From the NCBI RefSeq assembly GCF_002102395.1, contig NZ_LQPZ01000017.1, forward strand, positions 124,001-188,000: a stretch of 64,000 nt of DNA. Direction: 5' to 3'. Source of the DNA: Mycolicibacillus trivialis (GTDB lineage: Bacteria > Actinomycetota > Actinomycetes > Mycobacteriales > Mycobacteriaceae). Under the pieces are notes generated by a model, which worked only from the letters and a program-made list of their open reading frames with translations, made no database searches and was not told the origin of the DNA. The position numbers and the translations under genes are program-made. This document shows, piece after piece, positions 8,480 through 19,711 of this stretch (position 1 is its first letter; the number at the start of each line of letters is the position of its first letter).

Positions 8480-11400
8480 ATGACCGCACCGGGGCCCGCC
8501 AGCCCAGCCACCCCGACCGCCGGGTTGGTGGACCTGGCGCTTTCCGCGCCCACCTTCGCCGAGCTCACCGCCACCGCCGCCGCGGCGCCCGCCGAGCTCA
8601 CGCTGGTCGGGCCGGCCGGCGCCCGGTTGTTCACCGCGGCGGCGCTGGCCCGCTCCGCGCCGCTGCTGGCGGTGACCGCCACCGGTCGCGAAGCCGACGA
8701 GCTCACCGCCGACCTGCACGGTGTACTCGGCGACGCGGTGACGCTGTTCCCGTCCTGGGAGACGCTGCCGCACGAGCGGCTCTCCCCGGCTGTGGACACC
8801 GTCGGCGCGCGGATGCTCGTGCTGCGCCGGCTGGCCCGCCCGCAGGACGCCACGCTGGGCCCGCCGCTGCGGGTGGTGGTCACCACCGCGCGCTCGCTGC
8901 TACAGCCGATGGCGCCCGGCCTGGGCGAGATCGAGCCGGTCACGCTGCGGGTCGGCACCGAGATCGGTTTCGACGACGTCATCGCCGCGCTGGTGCAGCG
9001 CGCCTACACCCGGGTCGACATGGTCGGCCGGCGCGGGGAGTTCGCAGTGCGCGGCGGCATCCTCGACGTCTTCCCGCCGACCGCCGAGCATCCGGTGCGG
9101 GTCGAGTTCTGGGGCGACGAGGTCAGCGAGATGCGGATGTTCGCCGTCGCCGACCAGCGCTCCATCCCGGAGATCGAGGTCGACTCCGTGGTCGCGGTGC
9201 CGTGCCGCGAACTGCTGCTCACCGACGAGGTCCGGGCCCGGGCGGCGAGCCTGGCCGGCCGGCACAGCGACGCGGCCGCCGCCATCACCGGCGGGGTCAG
9301 CGACCTGCTGGCCAAACTCGCCGAGGGCATCCCGGTCGACGGCATGGAGGCACTTCTGCCGGTGCTGTGCCCCACCGAGCTCACCCTGCTCACCGACCAC
9401 CTGCCCGAAGACACCGCGGTGCTGGTCTGCGACCCGGAGAAGGTCCGCACCCGCGCCGCCGACCTCATCGAGACCGGCCGGGAGTTCCTGGAGGCGTCCT
9501 GGTCGGTGGCGGCGCTCGGCGGCGACGCACCCGTCGACGTCGAACAGCTCGGCGGCTCCGGGTTCGTCGACCTGGCCGAGGTGGCCGCCGCGGCCGGCCG
9601 GCGCGGCCAGCGGTGGTGGACGCTGAGCCAGCTCGCCGCGGAGTCGGCCGTCGAGCTCGACGTGCGGGCCGCCCCGGTCGCCCGCGGCCACCAGCGCGAC
9701 ATCGATGAGACCTTCGCCATGCTGCGCGCCCACGTCGCCACCGGCGGGGTCGCGGCGATCGTCGCCGCGGGCATCGGCACCGCGCGGCGGCTGGTGGAGC
9801 AGCTCGGCGAGGCCGACACCCCGGCGGCGCTGATCGAGGCGGGCGCGGCGCCGCAGCCCGGCGTGGTCGCGGTGTTGCAGGGCACCCTGCACGACGGGCT
9901 GGTGATCCCCGGCGCGAACCTGGTGGTGCTGGCCGAGACCGATCTGACCGGCAACCGGGCCACCGCGCGGCCGGGCAAACGGCTGGCCGCCAAACGCCGC
10001 AACATCGTCGATCCGCTGGCGCTGACCGCCGGCGACCTGGTGGTGCACGACCAGCACGGCATCGGCAAGTTCGTGGAGATGGTCGAACGGACTGTCGGCG
10101 GGGCGCGCCGGGAGTACCTGGTGCTCGAATACGCCTCGGCCAAGCGCGGCGGCGGCTCCGACAAGCTCTACGTGCCGATGGATTCGCTGGACCAGCTGTC
10201 CCGCTACGTCGGCGGGCAGGCGCCAGCGCTGTCCAAGCTCGGCGGCAGCGACTGGGCCAGCACCAAGACCAAGGCGCGCCGCGCGGTCGCCGAGATCGCC
10301 ACCGAGCTGGTCGCGCTGTACGCCAAGCGCCAGGCCGCGCCGGGACACCCGTTCGCGCCGGACAGCCCCTGGCAGGCCGAGATGGAGGACGCGTTCGGGT
10401 TCACCGAGACCGTCGACCAGCTGACCGCGATCACCGAGGTCAAGGCCGACATGGAGAAGCCGATCCCGATGGACCGGGTGATCTGCGGCGACGTCGGCTA
10501 CGGCAAAACCGAGATCGCCGTGCGCGCGGCGTTCAAGGCGGTGCAGGACGGCAAACAGGTCGCGGTGCTGGTGCCCACCACGCTGCTCGCCGATCAGCAC
10601 CTGCAGACCTTCACCGACCGGATGGCCGGGTTCCCGGTCACCGTCAAGGGCCTGTCGCGGTTCACCGACCCGGCGCAGTCCCGCGCGGTGCTCGCCGGCA
10701 TGGCCGACGGCGGCGTCGACATCGTCATCGGCACCCACCGGCTGCTGCAGACCGCGGTGCGCTGGAAGGACCTCGGGCTGGTGATCGTCGACGAGGAACA
10801 GCGCTTCGGCGTCGAACACAAGGAGCACATCAAGGCGCTGCGCAGCCACGTCGACGTGCTCACGATGAGCGCCACCCCGATCCCGCGGACCCTGGAGATG
10901 AGCCTGGCCGGCATCCGGGAGATGTCGACGATCCTCACCCCGCCCGAGGAGCGCTACCCGGTGCTGACCTATGTCGGGGTCTCCGACGACAAACAGGTCG
11001 CCGCGGCGCTGCGCCGCGAACTGCTGCGCGACGGGCAGGTGTTCTACGCGCACAACCGGGTCCGCTCGATCGACGAGGCGGCCGCGCGGGTGCGGGCGCT
11101 GGTGCCCGAGGCGCGGGTCGCGGTCGCCCACGGACAGATGTCCGAGGAGCTGCTGGAGACCACCGTCCAGGCGTTCTGGAACCGCGAATTCGACATCCTG
11201 GTGTGCACGACGATCGTGGAGACCGGCCTGGACATCTCCAACGCCAACACCTTGATCGTGGAACGCGCCGACACCTTCGGGCTCTCCCAGCTGCACCAGC
11301 TGCGCGGCCGGGTCGGCCGCGGGCGCGAGCGCGGCTACGCGTACTTCCTGTATCCGCGCGAGACCACGCTGACCGAGACCGCGCATGACCGGCTGGCCAC

Positions 11401-12121
11401 CATCGCCCAGAACAACGAGCTGGGCGCCGGGATGGCGGTGGCGATGAAGGACCTGGAGATCCGCGGCGCGGGCAACGTCCTCGGTGTCGAACAGTCCGGC
11501 CATGTCGCCGGGGTGGGGTTCGACCTGTACGTGCGGCTGGTCGGTGAGGCGGTGGAGGCCTACCGGGCGGCCGCCGACGGGCAGGAGGTCGCCACCGAGG
11601 AGACCAAGGAGGTGCGCATCGACCTGCCGGTCGACGCCCACCTGCCGCCGGACTACATCCCCAGCGACCGGCTGCGGCTGGAGGCCTACCGGCGGTTGGC
11701 CGCCGCGGCCTCCGACGAGGACGTCGCCGCGGTGGTCGACGAGCTCATCGACCGCTACGGCCCGCTGCCCGAGCCGGCGCAGTTGCTGGTCGCGGTGGCC
11801 CGGCTGCGCATCCTGTGCCGGGCCCGCGGCGTCACCGAGGTCGGCACCCTCTCGGCGAGCACGCTGCGGCTGGCGCCGCTGACCCTGGCCGACTCCGCAC
11901 AGGTGCGGCTCAAACGGGTCTACCCGGCCGCCCGTTACCGCGCCACCACCGCCACCGTGCAACTGCCGGTGCCGCGCTCGGGCAGCGGTGTCGGCGCCCC
12001 GCAGATCCGGGATCTGGAGCTGGTGCAGATGGTCGCCGACCTGCTCGCGGTGCTCGACGGCAGGCCGCTCGGCGACGTCGACATCACCGGGCTGGCCGGG
12101 GCGAAACGGCAGGCGCAGTGA
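8480..12121 (+). CDS. mfd: Transcription-repair coupling factor
   Basis: ATP-dependent DNA translocase that removes stalled RNA polymerase and recruits UvrA to transcribed-strand lesions. The 1213-residue protein starts [16 protein letters not shown], matching the mycobacterial family start. Order of domains: N-terminal UvrB-like region ([12 protein letters not shown]), RNA-polymerase-interacting CarD-like domain near residue 515 ([17 protein letters not shown]), RecG-like helicase with Walker [10 protein letters not shown] near residue 670, DEEQRFG near 770 and [19 protein letters not shown], and the C-terminal TRCF domain ([20 protein letters not shown]). Its TGA overlaps the GTG of mazG, so the two are coupled. 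Confidence 0.97.
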   Translation: MTAPGPASPATPTAGLVDLALSAPTFAELTATAAAAPAELTLVGPAGARLFTAAALARSAPLLAVTATGREADELTADLHGVLGDAVTLFPSWETLPHERLSPAVDTVGARMLVLRRLARPQDATLGPPLRVVVTTARSLLQPMAPGLGEIEPVTLRVGTEIGFDDVIAALVQRAYTRVDMVGRRGEFAVRGGILDVFPPTAEHPVRVEFWGDEVSEMRMFAVADQRSIPEIEVDSVVAVPCRELLLTDEVRARAASLAGRHSDAAAAITGGVSDLLAKLAEGIPVDGMEALLPVLCPTELTLLTDHLPEDTAVLVCDPEKVRTRAADLIETGREFLEASWSVAALGGDAPVDVEQLGGSGFVDLAEVAAAAGRRGQRWWTLSQLAAESAVELDVRAAPVARGHQRDIDETFAMLRAHVATGGVAAIVAAGIGTARRLVEQLGEADTPAALIEAGAAPQPGVVAVLQGTLHDGLVIPGANLVVLAETDLTGNRATARPGKRLAAKRRNIVDPLALTAGDLVVHDQHGIGKFVEMVERTVGGARREYLVLEYASAKRGGGSDKLYVPMDSLDQLSRYVGGQAPALSKLGGSDWASTKTKARRAVAEIATELVALYAKRQAAPGHPFAPDSPWQAEMEDAFGFTETVDQLTAITEVKADMEKPIPMDRVICGDVGYGKTEIAVRAAFKAVQDGKQVAVLVPTTLLADQHLQTFTDRMAGFPVTVKGLSRFTDPAQSRAVLAGMADGGVDIVIGTHRLLQTAVRWKDLGLVIVDEEQRFGVEHKEHIKALRSHVDVLTMSATPIPRTLEMSLAGIREMSTILTPPEERYPVLTYVGVSDDKQVAAALRRELLRDGQVFYAHNRVRSIDEAAARVRALVPEARVAVAHGQMSEELLETTVQAFWNREFDILVCTTIVETGLDISNANTLIVERADTFGLSQLHQLRGRVGRGRERGYAYFLYPRETTLTETAHDRLATIAQNNELGAGMAVAMKDLEIRGAGNVLGVEQSGHVAGVGFDLYVRLVGEAVEAYRAAADGQEVATEETKEVRIDLPVDAHLPPDYIPSDRLRLEAYRRLAAAASDEDVAAVVDELIDRYGPLPEPAQLLVAVARLRILCRARGVTEVGTLSASTLRLAPLTLADSAQVRLKRVYPAARYRATTATVQLPVPRSGSGVGAPQIRDLELVQMVADLLAVLDGRPLGDVDITGLAGAKRQAQ

Positions 12122-13050
12122 CCGTCGTCCTGGTCGATCCGCGACGCCCGTCGCTGGTGCCGGTCGACGCCGTGGCGCTGCTCACCGGCGAGGTCGCCTA
12201 CACCGAGGAGCTGCCGGTCGTGGTGCCCTGGTCGCTGCCCGCGGCGCGACCGGTCCACAGCGGTGGCGACGCCGCGGTGCTGTTGAGCTCCGATCCGAAG
12301 CACCCGGCGGTCGTCGCCCGGCTGGCCGCCGGGGAGACCCTGATCGCGGCCCCGAACCCGCCGACCGGTGAGCGGCTGGTGGACGCGGTCGCCCTGATGG
12401 ACCGGCTGCGCAGCACCGGCCCGTGGGAGCAGGAGCAGAACCACGAATCGCTGCGTCGGTTCCTGCTCGAGGAGACCTATGAGCTGTTCGACGCGGTCGA
12501 GCGCGGCGACTACGACGAGTTGCGCGCCGAACTCGGTGATGTGTTGCTGCAAGTGCTGTTTCACGCCCGGATCGCCCAGGAGGTGTCGCCGGGCGGGTTC
12601 ACCATCGATGACGTCGCTGATGCGCTGGTGCGCAAGTTGACCGGACGGGCAGCCACTGTGCTTGCCGGACAGCAGGTCTCCCGCGACGACCAACTGGCCC
12701 AGTGGGAGCGGAGCAAGGCGGCGGAGAAGCCGCGACTGTCGGTGGTCGACGACATACCGACCGCTCAGCCGGCTCTGGCGTTGGCGCAGAAGGTGATCCG
12801 ACGGGTCATCCGCGCCGGATTTCCGACCGACCTGATTCCGGAAGAGATCACCCACGTCGTCGTGGCCGCAGACTCCGACGACGTCGAGATCGTCCTGCGC
12901 GCGGCCGTGATGACGTTCATGGACGCGGTCCGGCACGCTGAAACCGTTGCGGCGCAAACCGACGCCGCCGACGCCGCGACGCTGGAGTCCGCGCCGACGG
13001 TGATCAGCGAGGAGCGCTGGCGTGCGGCGTGGGAGGCGGCGCGGGCTTAG
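12118..13050 (+). CDS. mazG: Nucleoside triphosphate pyrophosphohydrolase MazG
   Basis: Hydrolyses NTPs and non-canonical dNTPs to monophosphate and pyrophosphate, a housecleaning role in oxidative stress. From the GTG at 12118, overlapping the mfd stop by 4 nt, the protein has 310 residues beginning [18 protein letters not shown], as in Rv1021. The catalytic MazG helix bundle has the EExxE/ExxD signature in [20 protein letters not shown] and [18 protein letters not shown]. The last 47 nt overlap the 3' end of the convergent permease gene. It is shorter at the C-terminus than the 325-residue M. tuberculosis protein. Confidence 0.95.
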   Translation: MTVVLVDPRRPSLVPVDAVALLTGEVAYTEELPVVVPWSLPAARPVHSGGDAAVLLSSDPKHPAVVARLAAGETLIAAPNPPTGERLVDAVALMDRLRSTGPWEQEQNHESLRRFLLEETYELFDAVERGDYDELRAELGDVLLQVLFHARIAQEVSPGGFTIDDVADALVRKLTGRAATVLAGQQVSRDDQLAQWERSKAAEKPRLSVVDDIPTAQPALALAQKVIRRVIRAGFPTDLIPEEITHVVVAADSDDVEIVLRAAVMTFMDAVRHAETVAAQTDAADAATLESAPTVISEERWRAAWEAARA

Positions 13051-13831
13051 CGGCCCACAGCACGACCGGTACCGCGACCAGATATCCGAGCCAGGCCGCG
13101 AACTGCAGTGCGGTCGGCGCCGGTGTGAGGTGCAAGACCACCCGCAGCAGCGCGCCCGGCGCCGTCCACCAGCCCGCCCACCCGCCGGTGTCCCACGCCG
13201 CCCCCGACGGCAACCACCCACCCTGTTGCAGCGCACCGATCCCGTCGGCCAGCATTCCGGCGCTCACCGCGACCAGCACCACACCGGTGGTGCGGCGCAG
13301 CAGCGGCGTGGTCAACCGCGACGCGACGAACCGGATCCCGGCGCCCAGTGCCGCGGCCGCCAGCAACCCGGCGACCACCCCGGCCCACGGCCGCACCCCG
13401 CCGTCGGCGTAACCGGCCAACACCAGGGCCGCCTCGATGCCGTCGCGGCCGACCACCGCGACCACCAGCGCCGGCAGTGCCCAGCGGCCGGCGCGCCCGG
13501 CCGCGGCCCGCCACAACACGACCGTCACCAGCGTCACCGCGGCGACGGCCGGCAGGCCGCGGACGGCGGCGGCCGCCGGTTGTGTGACGCTGACCGCACG
13601 CGCGACCAGCAGCGTCAACGCCGCGGCGATGGTTGCTGCACCGACCGCCGACGGGAGCCCGGACCGGGCTGCGGGGCGGCGGTGCCGCGCAGCGGCCGCG
13701 GCCAGCAAGCCGACGACCACGGCCGCAGCCAGCGCCAGCCGAAAGCCGAGGAAGGCGCCGCCCACCAGCGGCAACAGCAGCTCGACCGGACCCGACCAGG
13801 CCGCCTGGCCCGCGCCGGGCAGCGGTGTCAT
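13004..13831 (-). CDS. FTR1/EfeU-like iron permease family protein, degenerate motifs
   Basis: Polytopic membrane protein of 275 residues with about seven hydrophobic segments. It resembles the FTR1/EfeU family in layout: VVAVVGRDGIEAALVLAGY matches the second REGxE helix with the Glu after Arg changed to Asp, and the C-terminal LQQGGWLP followed by FAAWLGYLVAVPVVLW resembles EfeU tails. The first REGxE motif expected in transmembrane helix 1 is absent (FLGFRLALAAA instead), so ferric transport by the usual route is doubtful. No EfeO or EfeB partner is adjacent. Its 3' end overlaps mazG by 47 nt. Family assignment is moderately sure; activity is not. Confidence 0.6.
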   Translation of the reverse strand: MTPLPGAGQAAWSGPVELLLPLVGGAFLGFRLALAAAVVVGLLAAAAARHRRPAARSGLPSAVGAATIAAALTLLVARAVSVTQPAAAAVRGLPAVAAVTLVTVVLWRAAAGRAGRWALPALVVAVVGRDGIEAALVLAGYADGGVRPWAGVVAGLLAAAALGAGIRFVASRLTTPLLRRTTGVVLVAVSAGMLADGIGALQQGGWLPSGAAWDTGGWAGWWTAPGALLRVVLHLTPAPTALQFAAWLGYLVAVPVVLWAAKPAPPPTPHASAPR

Positions 13832-14007
13832 CGGCGCCGGCCGGGCGGCTTGCCGCAGGCCGCGCCGGGAATCCGAACCGGGTTTGCTGACTGCGGTCGG
13901 GGCTGCACGAGGTCCAGATTGCCAGCTTGACGCTATACCCTCGCGTGCGGGGGAGGGGTGGCCGAAACCGTGCGACGATGAGCCGACGAGGGGTATGAGG
14001 GAGTTCT

Positions 14008-16111
<2,104 letters not shown>

Positions 16112-16118
16112 CCGGTAG

Positions 16119-16763
16119 ATGTCGGAAGCCAAGCGGCGCACACCGGCCTCCCGGCCGGCCCGGGGCGGGGACAAGACCCGGGACCGGTCGCGTCAGCGGG
16201 CGATGCCGCGGCGGGTGCGCCCGGAGGCTGGGACGAAACCGGAGGCGGCGGCAGACCCGATCCGGCAGGGCATTGCCGAGGCGGCCGAGGAACGCGCCGA
16301 ACAGCGGATGGGGTTCACCGCGGGCCGGGCGGCGGTGCTGGCCGTGGTGGTCTGCGTGCTCACCCTGACCACCGGCCCGCCGGTACGCACCTACTTCGCC
16401 CAGCGCACCGAGATGAACCAGCTGGCCGCCTCCGAGGCCGCGTTGCGCGACCGGATCGTCGAGCTGCAGCTGCAGAAGGAGAAGCTGGCCGACCCGGCCT
16501 ACATCGCCGCCCAGGCCCGGGAACGGCTCGGGTTCGTCATGCCCGGCGACGTGCCCTACCAGGTGCAGTTGCCGCCGACCGCCGACGTGCCCGCGGTGCC
16601 CGGCGGCGAACCGCAGACGGTGAACAGCGGCGACCCCTGGTACACCGCGCTGTGGCATACCATCGCCGACGCCCCGCACGGCCCGCCCGCCGCGCCGGAG
16701 CCGGTCGAGCCGCCGGCGCCGCCGCTTCCGCCGCCCGCACCCCCGGGGCCGCCCGGTGGTTGA
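16119..16763 (+). CDS. ftsB: Septum formation initiator FtsB/DivIC-like protein
   Basis: Bitopic divisome protein of 214 residues. A basic cytoplasmic tail of about 65 residues, rich in Arg and Pro, precedes one transmembrane helix (AAVLAVVVCVLTLTTG). Outside the membrane comes a coiled coil (QRTEMNQLAASEAALRDRIV, then LQKEKL) and the DivIC motif DPAYIAAQARERLGFVMPGD. The C-terminus is a Pro-rich tail. In other bacteria FtsB joins FtsL and FtsQ to activate septal synthesis. It starts 7 nt after eno and overlaps the next gene by 8 nt, as Rv1024 does in M. tuberculosis. Confidence 0.93.
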   Translation: MSEAKRRTPASRPARGGDKTRDRSRQRAMPRRVRPEAGTKPEAAADPIRQGIAEAAEERAEQRMGFTAGRAAVLAVVVCVLTLTTGPPVRTYFAQRTEMNQLAASEAALRDRIVELQLQKEKLADPAYIAAQARERLGFVMPGDVPYQVQLPPTADVPAVPGGEPQTVNSGDPWYTALWHTIADAPHGPPAAPEPVEPPAPPLPPPAPPGPPGG

Positions 16764-17247
16764 GCGCGCCGATCTCGACGCCGTCGCAGCGCAACTCGGC
16801 CGCGAGCCCCGCGGGGTGATCGCGGTCGCCTACCGCTGCCCCAACGGCGAACCCGCGGTGGTCAAGACCGCGCCGCGGCTGCCCGACGGCACCCCGTTCC
16901 CGACCCTGTACTACCTGACCCATCCGGCGCTCACCGCGGCCGCCAGCCGGCTGGAGTCGGCCGGGCTGATGGCCGAGATGACCGAACGGCTGGGCAGCGA
17001 CGCCGACCTGGCCGCCGCCTACCGCGCCGCCCACGAGTCGTACCTGGCCGAGCGGGATGCCATCGACCCGCTGGGCACCACCACCTCGGCCGGCGGCATG
17101 CCCGAGCGGGTCAAATGCCTGCACGTGCTGATCGCGCACTCCCTGGCCAAGGGTCGCGGCGTCAACCCGCTGGGCGACGAGGCGCTGGCGGCGCTGGCCG
17201 ACGACCCGGCGCTGGCCGGGATCCTGGACGCGGAGCAGTGGCGGTGA
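16756..17247 (+). CDS. DUF501 domain protein (Rv1025-like)
   Basis: Conserved 163-residue cytoplasmic protein covering one DUF501 domain. Characteristic stretches are REPRGVIAVAYRCPNGEPAV, PFPTLYYLTHPAL and VKCLHVLIAHSLAKGRGVNP, the last containing a His/Cys pair. No catalytic function is established for the family. It overlaps ftsB by 8 nt and ppx by 4 nt, and the ftsB-DUF501-ppx order is conserved across actinobacteria, which suggests a coupled role at the division or cell-wall level, though that is only context. Confidence 0.92.
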   Translation: MVERADLDAVAAQLGREPRGVIAVAYRCPNGEPAVVKTAPRLPDGTPFPTLYYLTHPALTAAASRLESAGLMAEMTERLGSDADLAAAYRAAHESYLAERDAIDPLGTTTSAGGMPERVKCLHVLIAHSLAKGRGVNPLGDEALAALADDPALAGILDAEQWR

Positions 17248-18191
17248 GCGGTCCGGTCGCGGCGATCGACTGCGGCACCAACTCGATCCGGCTGCTCATC
17301 GCCGAGCCCGGCGACGCGGGCCTGCGCGAACTGCACCGCGAGATGCGGATCGTGCGGCTGGGGCAGGGCGTCGACGCGACCGGCCGGTTCGCGCCGGAGG
17401 CGCTCGAGCGCACCCGGTCGGCGTTGGCCGACTACGCCGGGCTGCTGGCCGACCACGCGGTGACGCGGGTGCGGATGGTCGCCACCTCCGCGGCGCGCGA
17501 CGTCGGCAACCGGGAGGAGTTCTTCGCGATGACCGCGGCGGTGCTGGGCGCGGTGGTGCCCGGCGCGGTCGCCGAAGTGATCACCGGGGACGAGGAGGCC
17601 GCGCTGTCCTTCGCCGGTGCGGTGGGCGAGTTGGACCCGTCGGGTGCGCCGTTTCTGGTGGTCGACCTCGGCGGCGGCTCCACCGAACTGGTGCTCGGCG
17701 ACGGCCACGGCGTGCAGGCGGCGATCTCCACCGACATGGGATGCGTGCGGCTGACCGAACGGTGCCTGCACAGCGACCCGCCGACCGCGGCGGAGGTCCG
17801 CGCGGCCCGCGCGGTGGTGCGCGACCAACTGCAGACCGCGGTGAACGCCGTGCCGGTCGAGCGGGCCCGCACCTGGGTCGGGGTGGCCGGAACCATGACC
17901 ACTATCGCCGCCGTCGCCCACGGCCTGCCGGCCTACGACCCGGCGGCCATCCACCTGTCGACGGTGGGTCGCGCCGGGGTGGCGGAGGTCTGCGGTCGGC
18001 TGGTGGGGATGACCCGGGCCGAGCGGGCGACGCTGGGGCCGATGCACGCCGGGCGGGTCGACGTGATCGGCGGTGGCGCGATCGTCGTCGACGAGTTGGC
18101 GGCGCTGCTGGCCGAGCGTGCCGGCATCGCGGAGTTGACCGTCAGCGAACATGACATCCTCGACGGCATAGCCTTGTCGGTAATCGGCTGA
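17244..18191 (+). CDS. ppx: Exopolyphosphatase / (p)ppGpp phosphohydrolase family (Rv1026-like)
   Basis: Ppx/GppA phosphatase of the ASKHA fold, acting on polyphosphate or pppGpp. From the GTG at 17244 (GTGA overlap with the DUF501 stop) the protein has 315 residues starting MSGPVAAIDCGTNSIRLLI, which contains the phosphate-1 motif. Others are VRMVATSAARDVGNREEFF, VITGDEEAALSFAGAV, FLVVDLGGGSTELVLG (phosphate-2) and GVAGTMTTIAAVAHGL. A GTG at 17238 would add two residues. The protein lacks the C-terminal HD-like domain of long Ppx enzymes, as is usual in mycobacteria. Confidence 0.93.
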   Translation: MSGPVAAIDCGTNSIRLLIAEPGDAGLRELHREMRIVRLGQGVDATGRFAPEALERTRSALADYAGLLADHAVTRVRMVATSAARDVGNREEFFAMTAAVLGAVVPGAVAEVITGDEEAALSFAGAVGELDPSGAPFLVVDLGGGSTELVLGDGHGVQAAISTDMGCVRLTERCLHSDPPTAAEVRAARAVVRDQLQTAVNAVPVERARTWVGVAGTMTTIAAVAHGLPAYDPAAIHLSTVGRAGVAEVCGRLVGMTRAERATLGPMHAGRVDVIGGGAIVVDELAALLAERAGIAELTVSEHDILDGIALSVIG

Positions 18192-18276
18192 ACCGGCCCC
18201 GCTCCCGCGGCGACCGTGGGAAGGTCGTACGGCAGGGTGGGCGCACCGAACAATCGGTCGGGAGAGGGGAACGGTC

Positions 18277-19113
18277 GTGGCTGGGCCGCAGGACGATTCG
18301 CCGGGGACGCCGGCGCAGATCGCCGATGAACTCAAGGGGCGGGATCCGGAGTTCATCCGCAAGATGTTGCCGCGGTTCTGGCTGTGGGCGCGGATGTACT
18401 TCCGGGCCGAGGTCAGCGGCTTCGAGAACGTCCCCGACGAGCCGGTGCTGTTCGTCGGCAACCACAGCGGCGGCTCGATGTCACCGGACACGTTCGTGTT
18501 CACGCTGGCCTATCACACCTTCTTCACCGTGGAGGGCAGGCCGCTGGCGGCGCTGGCCCACGACATCGTGGTGCGCACCCCGTGGATGGGGTCGATCGCC
18601 CGCAAGATGGGGATCGTGCTGGCCCGGCCGAAGACCGCGGCGAACCTGCTGGCCGCCGGGGCGAACGTGCTGGTCTACCCGGGCGGTGATGTCGACGCGC
18701 TGCGCCGCTGGCGCGACCGCAACAAGATCATGTTCGACGGCAGGCAGGGCTTTCTGAGACTGGCGCACAGCGCCGGGGTCAAGATCGTGCCGGTGGTCGC
18801 GGTCGGGGGACAGGAGACGTTCTTCGTGCTCAACGACGGCCGCAAGACAGCGCGGATGCTGCGCTTCGACAAGCTGCTGCGGGTCAAATCGGTACCGCTG
18901 AGCCTGAGCTTCCCATGGGGGCTGCTGCCCGGCGACCTGCCGCACGTGCCGTTCCCGGCGAAGATCCGCATCGAGGTGCTGCCGCCGATCGACCTGCGGG
19001 AACGTTTCGGCGACGAACCGGATTGGGACGAGGCCTACGGCTACGTGGCCTCCACCATGCAGGTGGCGCTGTCGGGGTTGGCCGCCAAGACCGTCATCCC
19101 GGTGTTCGGCTGA
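18277..19113 (+). CDS. PlsC-type lysophospholipid acyltransferase
   Basis: Membrane-associated glycerolipid acyltransferase of 278 residues. The HxxxxD active site is NHSGGSMSPD near residue 55, and the substrate-binding block is VLVYPGGDVDALRRWRDRNK. The sequence resembles the DGAT-like/lysophosphatidate acyltransferase group found in several copies in mycobacteria. The donor and acceptor lipids cannot be read from the sequence. The GTG start at 18277 follows GAGAGGGGA. The stop codon shares a base with the start of the next gene (TGATG), so the two are coupled. Confidence 0.85.
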   Translation: MAGPQDDSPGTPAQIADELKGRDPEFIRKMLPRFWLWARMYFRAEVSGFENVPDEPVLFVGNHSGGSMSPDTFVFTLAYHTFFTVEGRPLAALAHDIVVRTPWMGSIARKMGIVLARPKTAANLLAAGANVLVYPGGDVDALRRWRDRNKIMFDGRQGFLRLAHSAGVKIVPVVAVGGQETFFVLNDGRKTARMLRFDKLLRVKSVPLSLSFPWGLLPGDLPHVPFPAKIRIEVLPPIDLRERFGDEPDWDEAYGYVASTMQVALSGLAAKTVIPVFG

Positions 19114-19550
19114 TGGCCACCGTCGTCCGCGCGGTGCGGGTGGCCGCACCCGCCGCAGAGGTGACCAAGGTGGCCACCGATCCGACGGTGGTCTTCCCGA
19201 TCATGGGCAGCTTCGGCCGGTTCGATTTCATCAGCCGCCACCGCGACGGCAGTGAGCAGTGGGACCTGTACCTGAACGTCGGGTCCATCCACGTCGGCGG
19301 CCGGGTGCGGGTCTCGCCGCTGTCGACCGACACGCTGATCTGGCAGTCGCTGCGGGGCACCCGCCAGCGGGCCCGCATCGAGGTGACGCCGGCCGGCGAC
19401 GGCGCGACGGTCACTATGACCATGCAGGTGTACTTCTCCGGGCGGGTCACCGGCTGGCTGACCGGGCAGCTGGCCCGTGGAATCCTGGCCCGCAACATGG
19501 AGGCCGGGTTGCAGCAGTTGCGTCACCACATCGAGTACGGGCCGGGCTGA
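19113..19550 (+). CDS. SRPBCC/polyketide-cyclase-like lipid-binding protein
   Basis: Small 145-residue protein with the START/SRPBCC helix-grip pattern: an N-terminal strand (VVRAVRVAAPAAEVTKVATD), a strand-rich middle and a long C-terminal helix (GQLARGILARNMEAGLQQLR). Such proteins bind hydrophobic ligands in a deep cavity. Its ATG overlaps the stop of the acyltransferase gene by one base, so it may handle the same lipid substrate or product; that is inference from context. No catalytic residues are recognised. Confidence 0.8.
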   Translation: MATVVRAVRVAAPAAEVTKVATDPTVVFPIMGSFGRFDFISRHRDGSEQWDLYLNVGSIHVGGRVRVSPLSTDTLIWQSLRGTRQRARIEVTPAGDGATVTMTMQVYFSGRVTGWLTGQLARGILARNMEAGLQQLRHHIEYGPG

Positions 19551-19566
19551 CCGGGTGGCGTCGGGC

Positions 19567-19611
19567 GCCCAGCCTCCGCGGCGTCGCCGTGCCCAGCCTC
19601 CGCGGCGTCGC
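19567..19611. repeat. 21-bp perfect direct repeat, 24-bp period
   Basis: The 21-mer GCCCAGCCTCCGCGGCGTCGC occurs at 19567-19587 and again at 19591-19611 without mismatch. It lies between the SRPBCC gene and the 13E12 gene. An internal CCGCGG palindrome is present. No function is evident. Confidence 0.7.
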
Positions 19612-19690
19612 GGTGCCCCGCCGGATTATCCCCAGTCGGGGTTTCATCCCCGGCGCCACGGTGACCGAAGCACGTGTCGGCGCGGCGGAG

Positions 19691-19696
19691 TATACT
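19691..19696 (+). promoter_or_regulatory. -10 element of the 13E12 gene
   Basis: TATACT is a near-consensus -10 hexamer, ends 7 nt before the ATG at 19704 and overlaps the first base of the SOS box. The transcript would be leaderless. Confidence 0.65.
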
Positions 19697-19711
19697 CGAA
19701 CATATGTTCGA
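19696..19711. promoter_or_regulatory. LexA SOS box overlapping -10 and start codon
   Basis: TCGAACATATGTTCGA is a perfect 16-bp palindrome that fits the mycobacterial LexA consensus TCGAAC-N4-GTTCGA exactly. It covers the last base of the -10 hexamer, the predicted transcription start and the ATG. Bound LexA would block RNA polymerase, so DNA damage should induce the gene. Confidence 0.88.

Noticed and set aside
8900..11962. 1020-residue ORF antisense to mfd
   Set aside because: His/Gly/Arg-rich composition typical of a shadow frame in GC-rich DNA; no domain visible and mfd is certain.
13890..14007. CsoR- or IdeR-type metal box between the permease and lpqU
   Set aside because: TATACCC at 13933 and GGGGT-type stretches are present but do not form a convincing symmetrical operator, and no IdeR consensus is visible.
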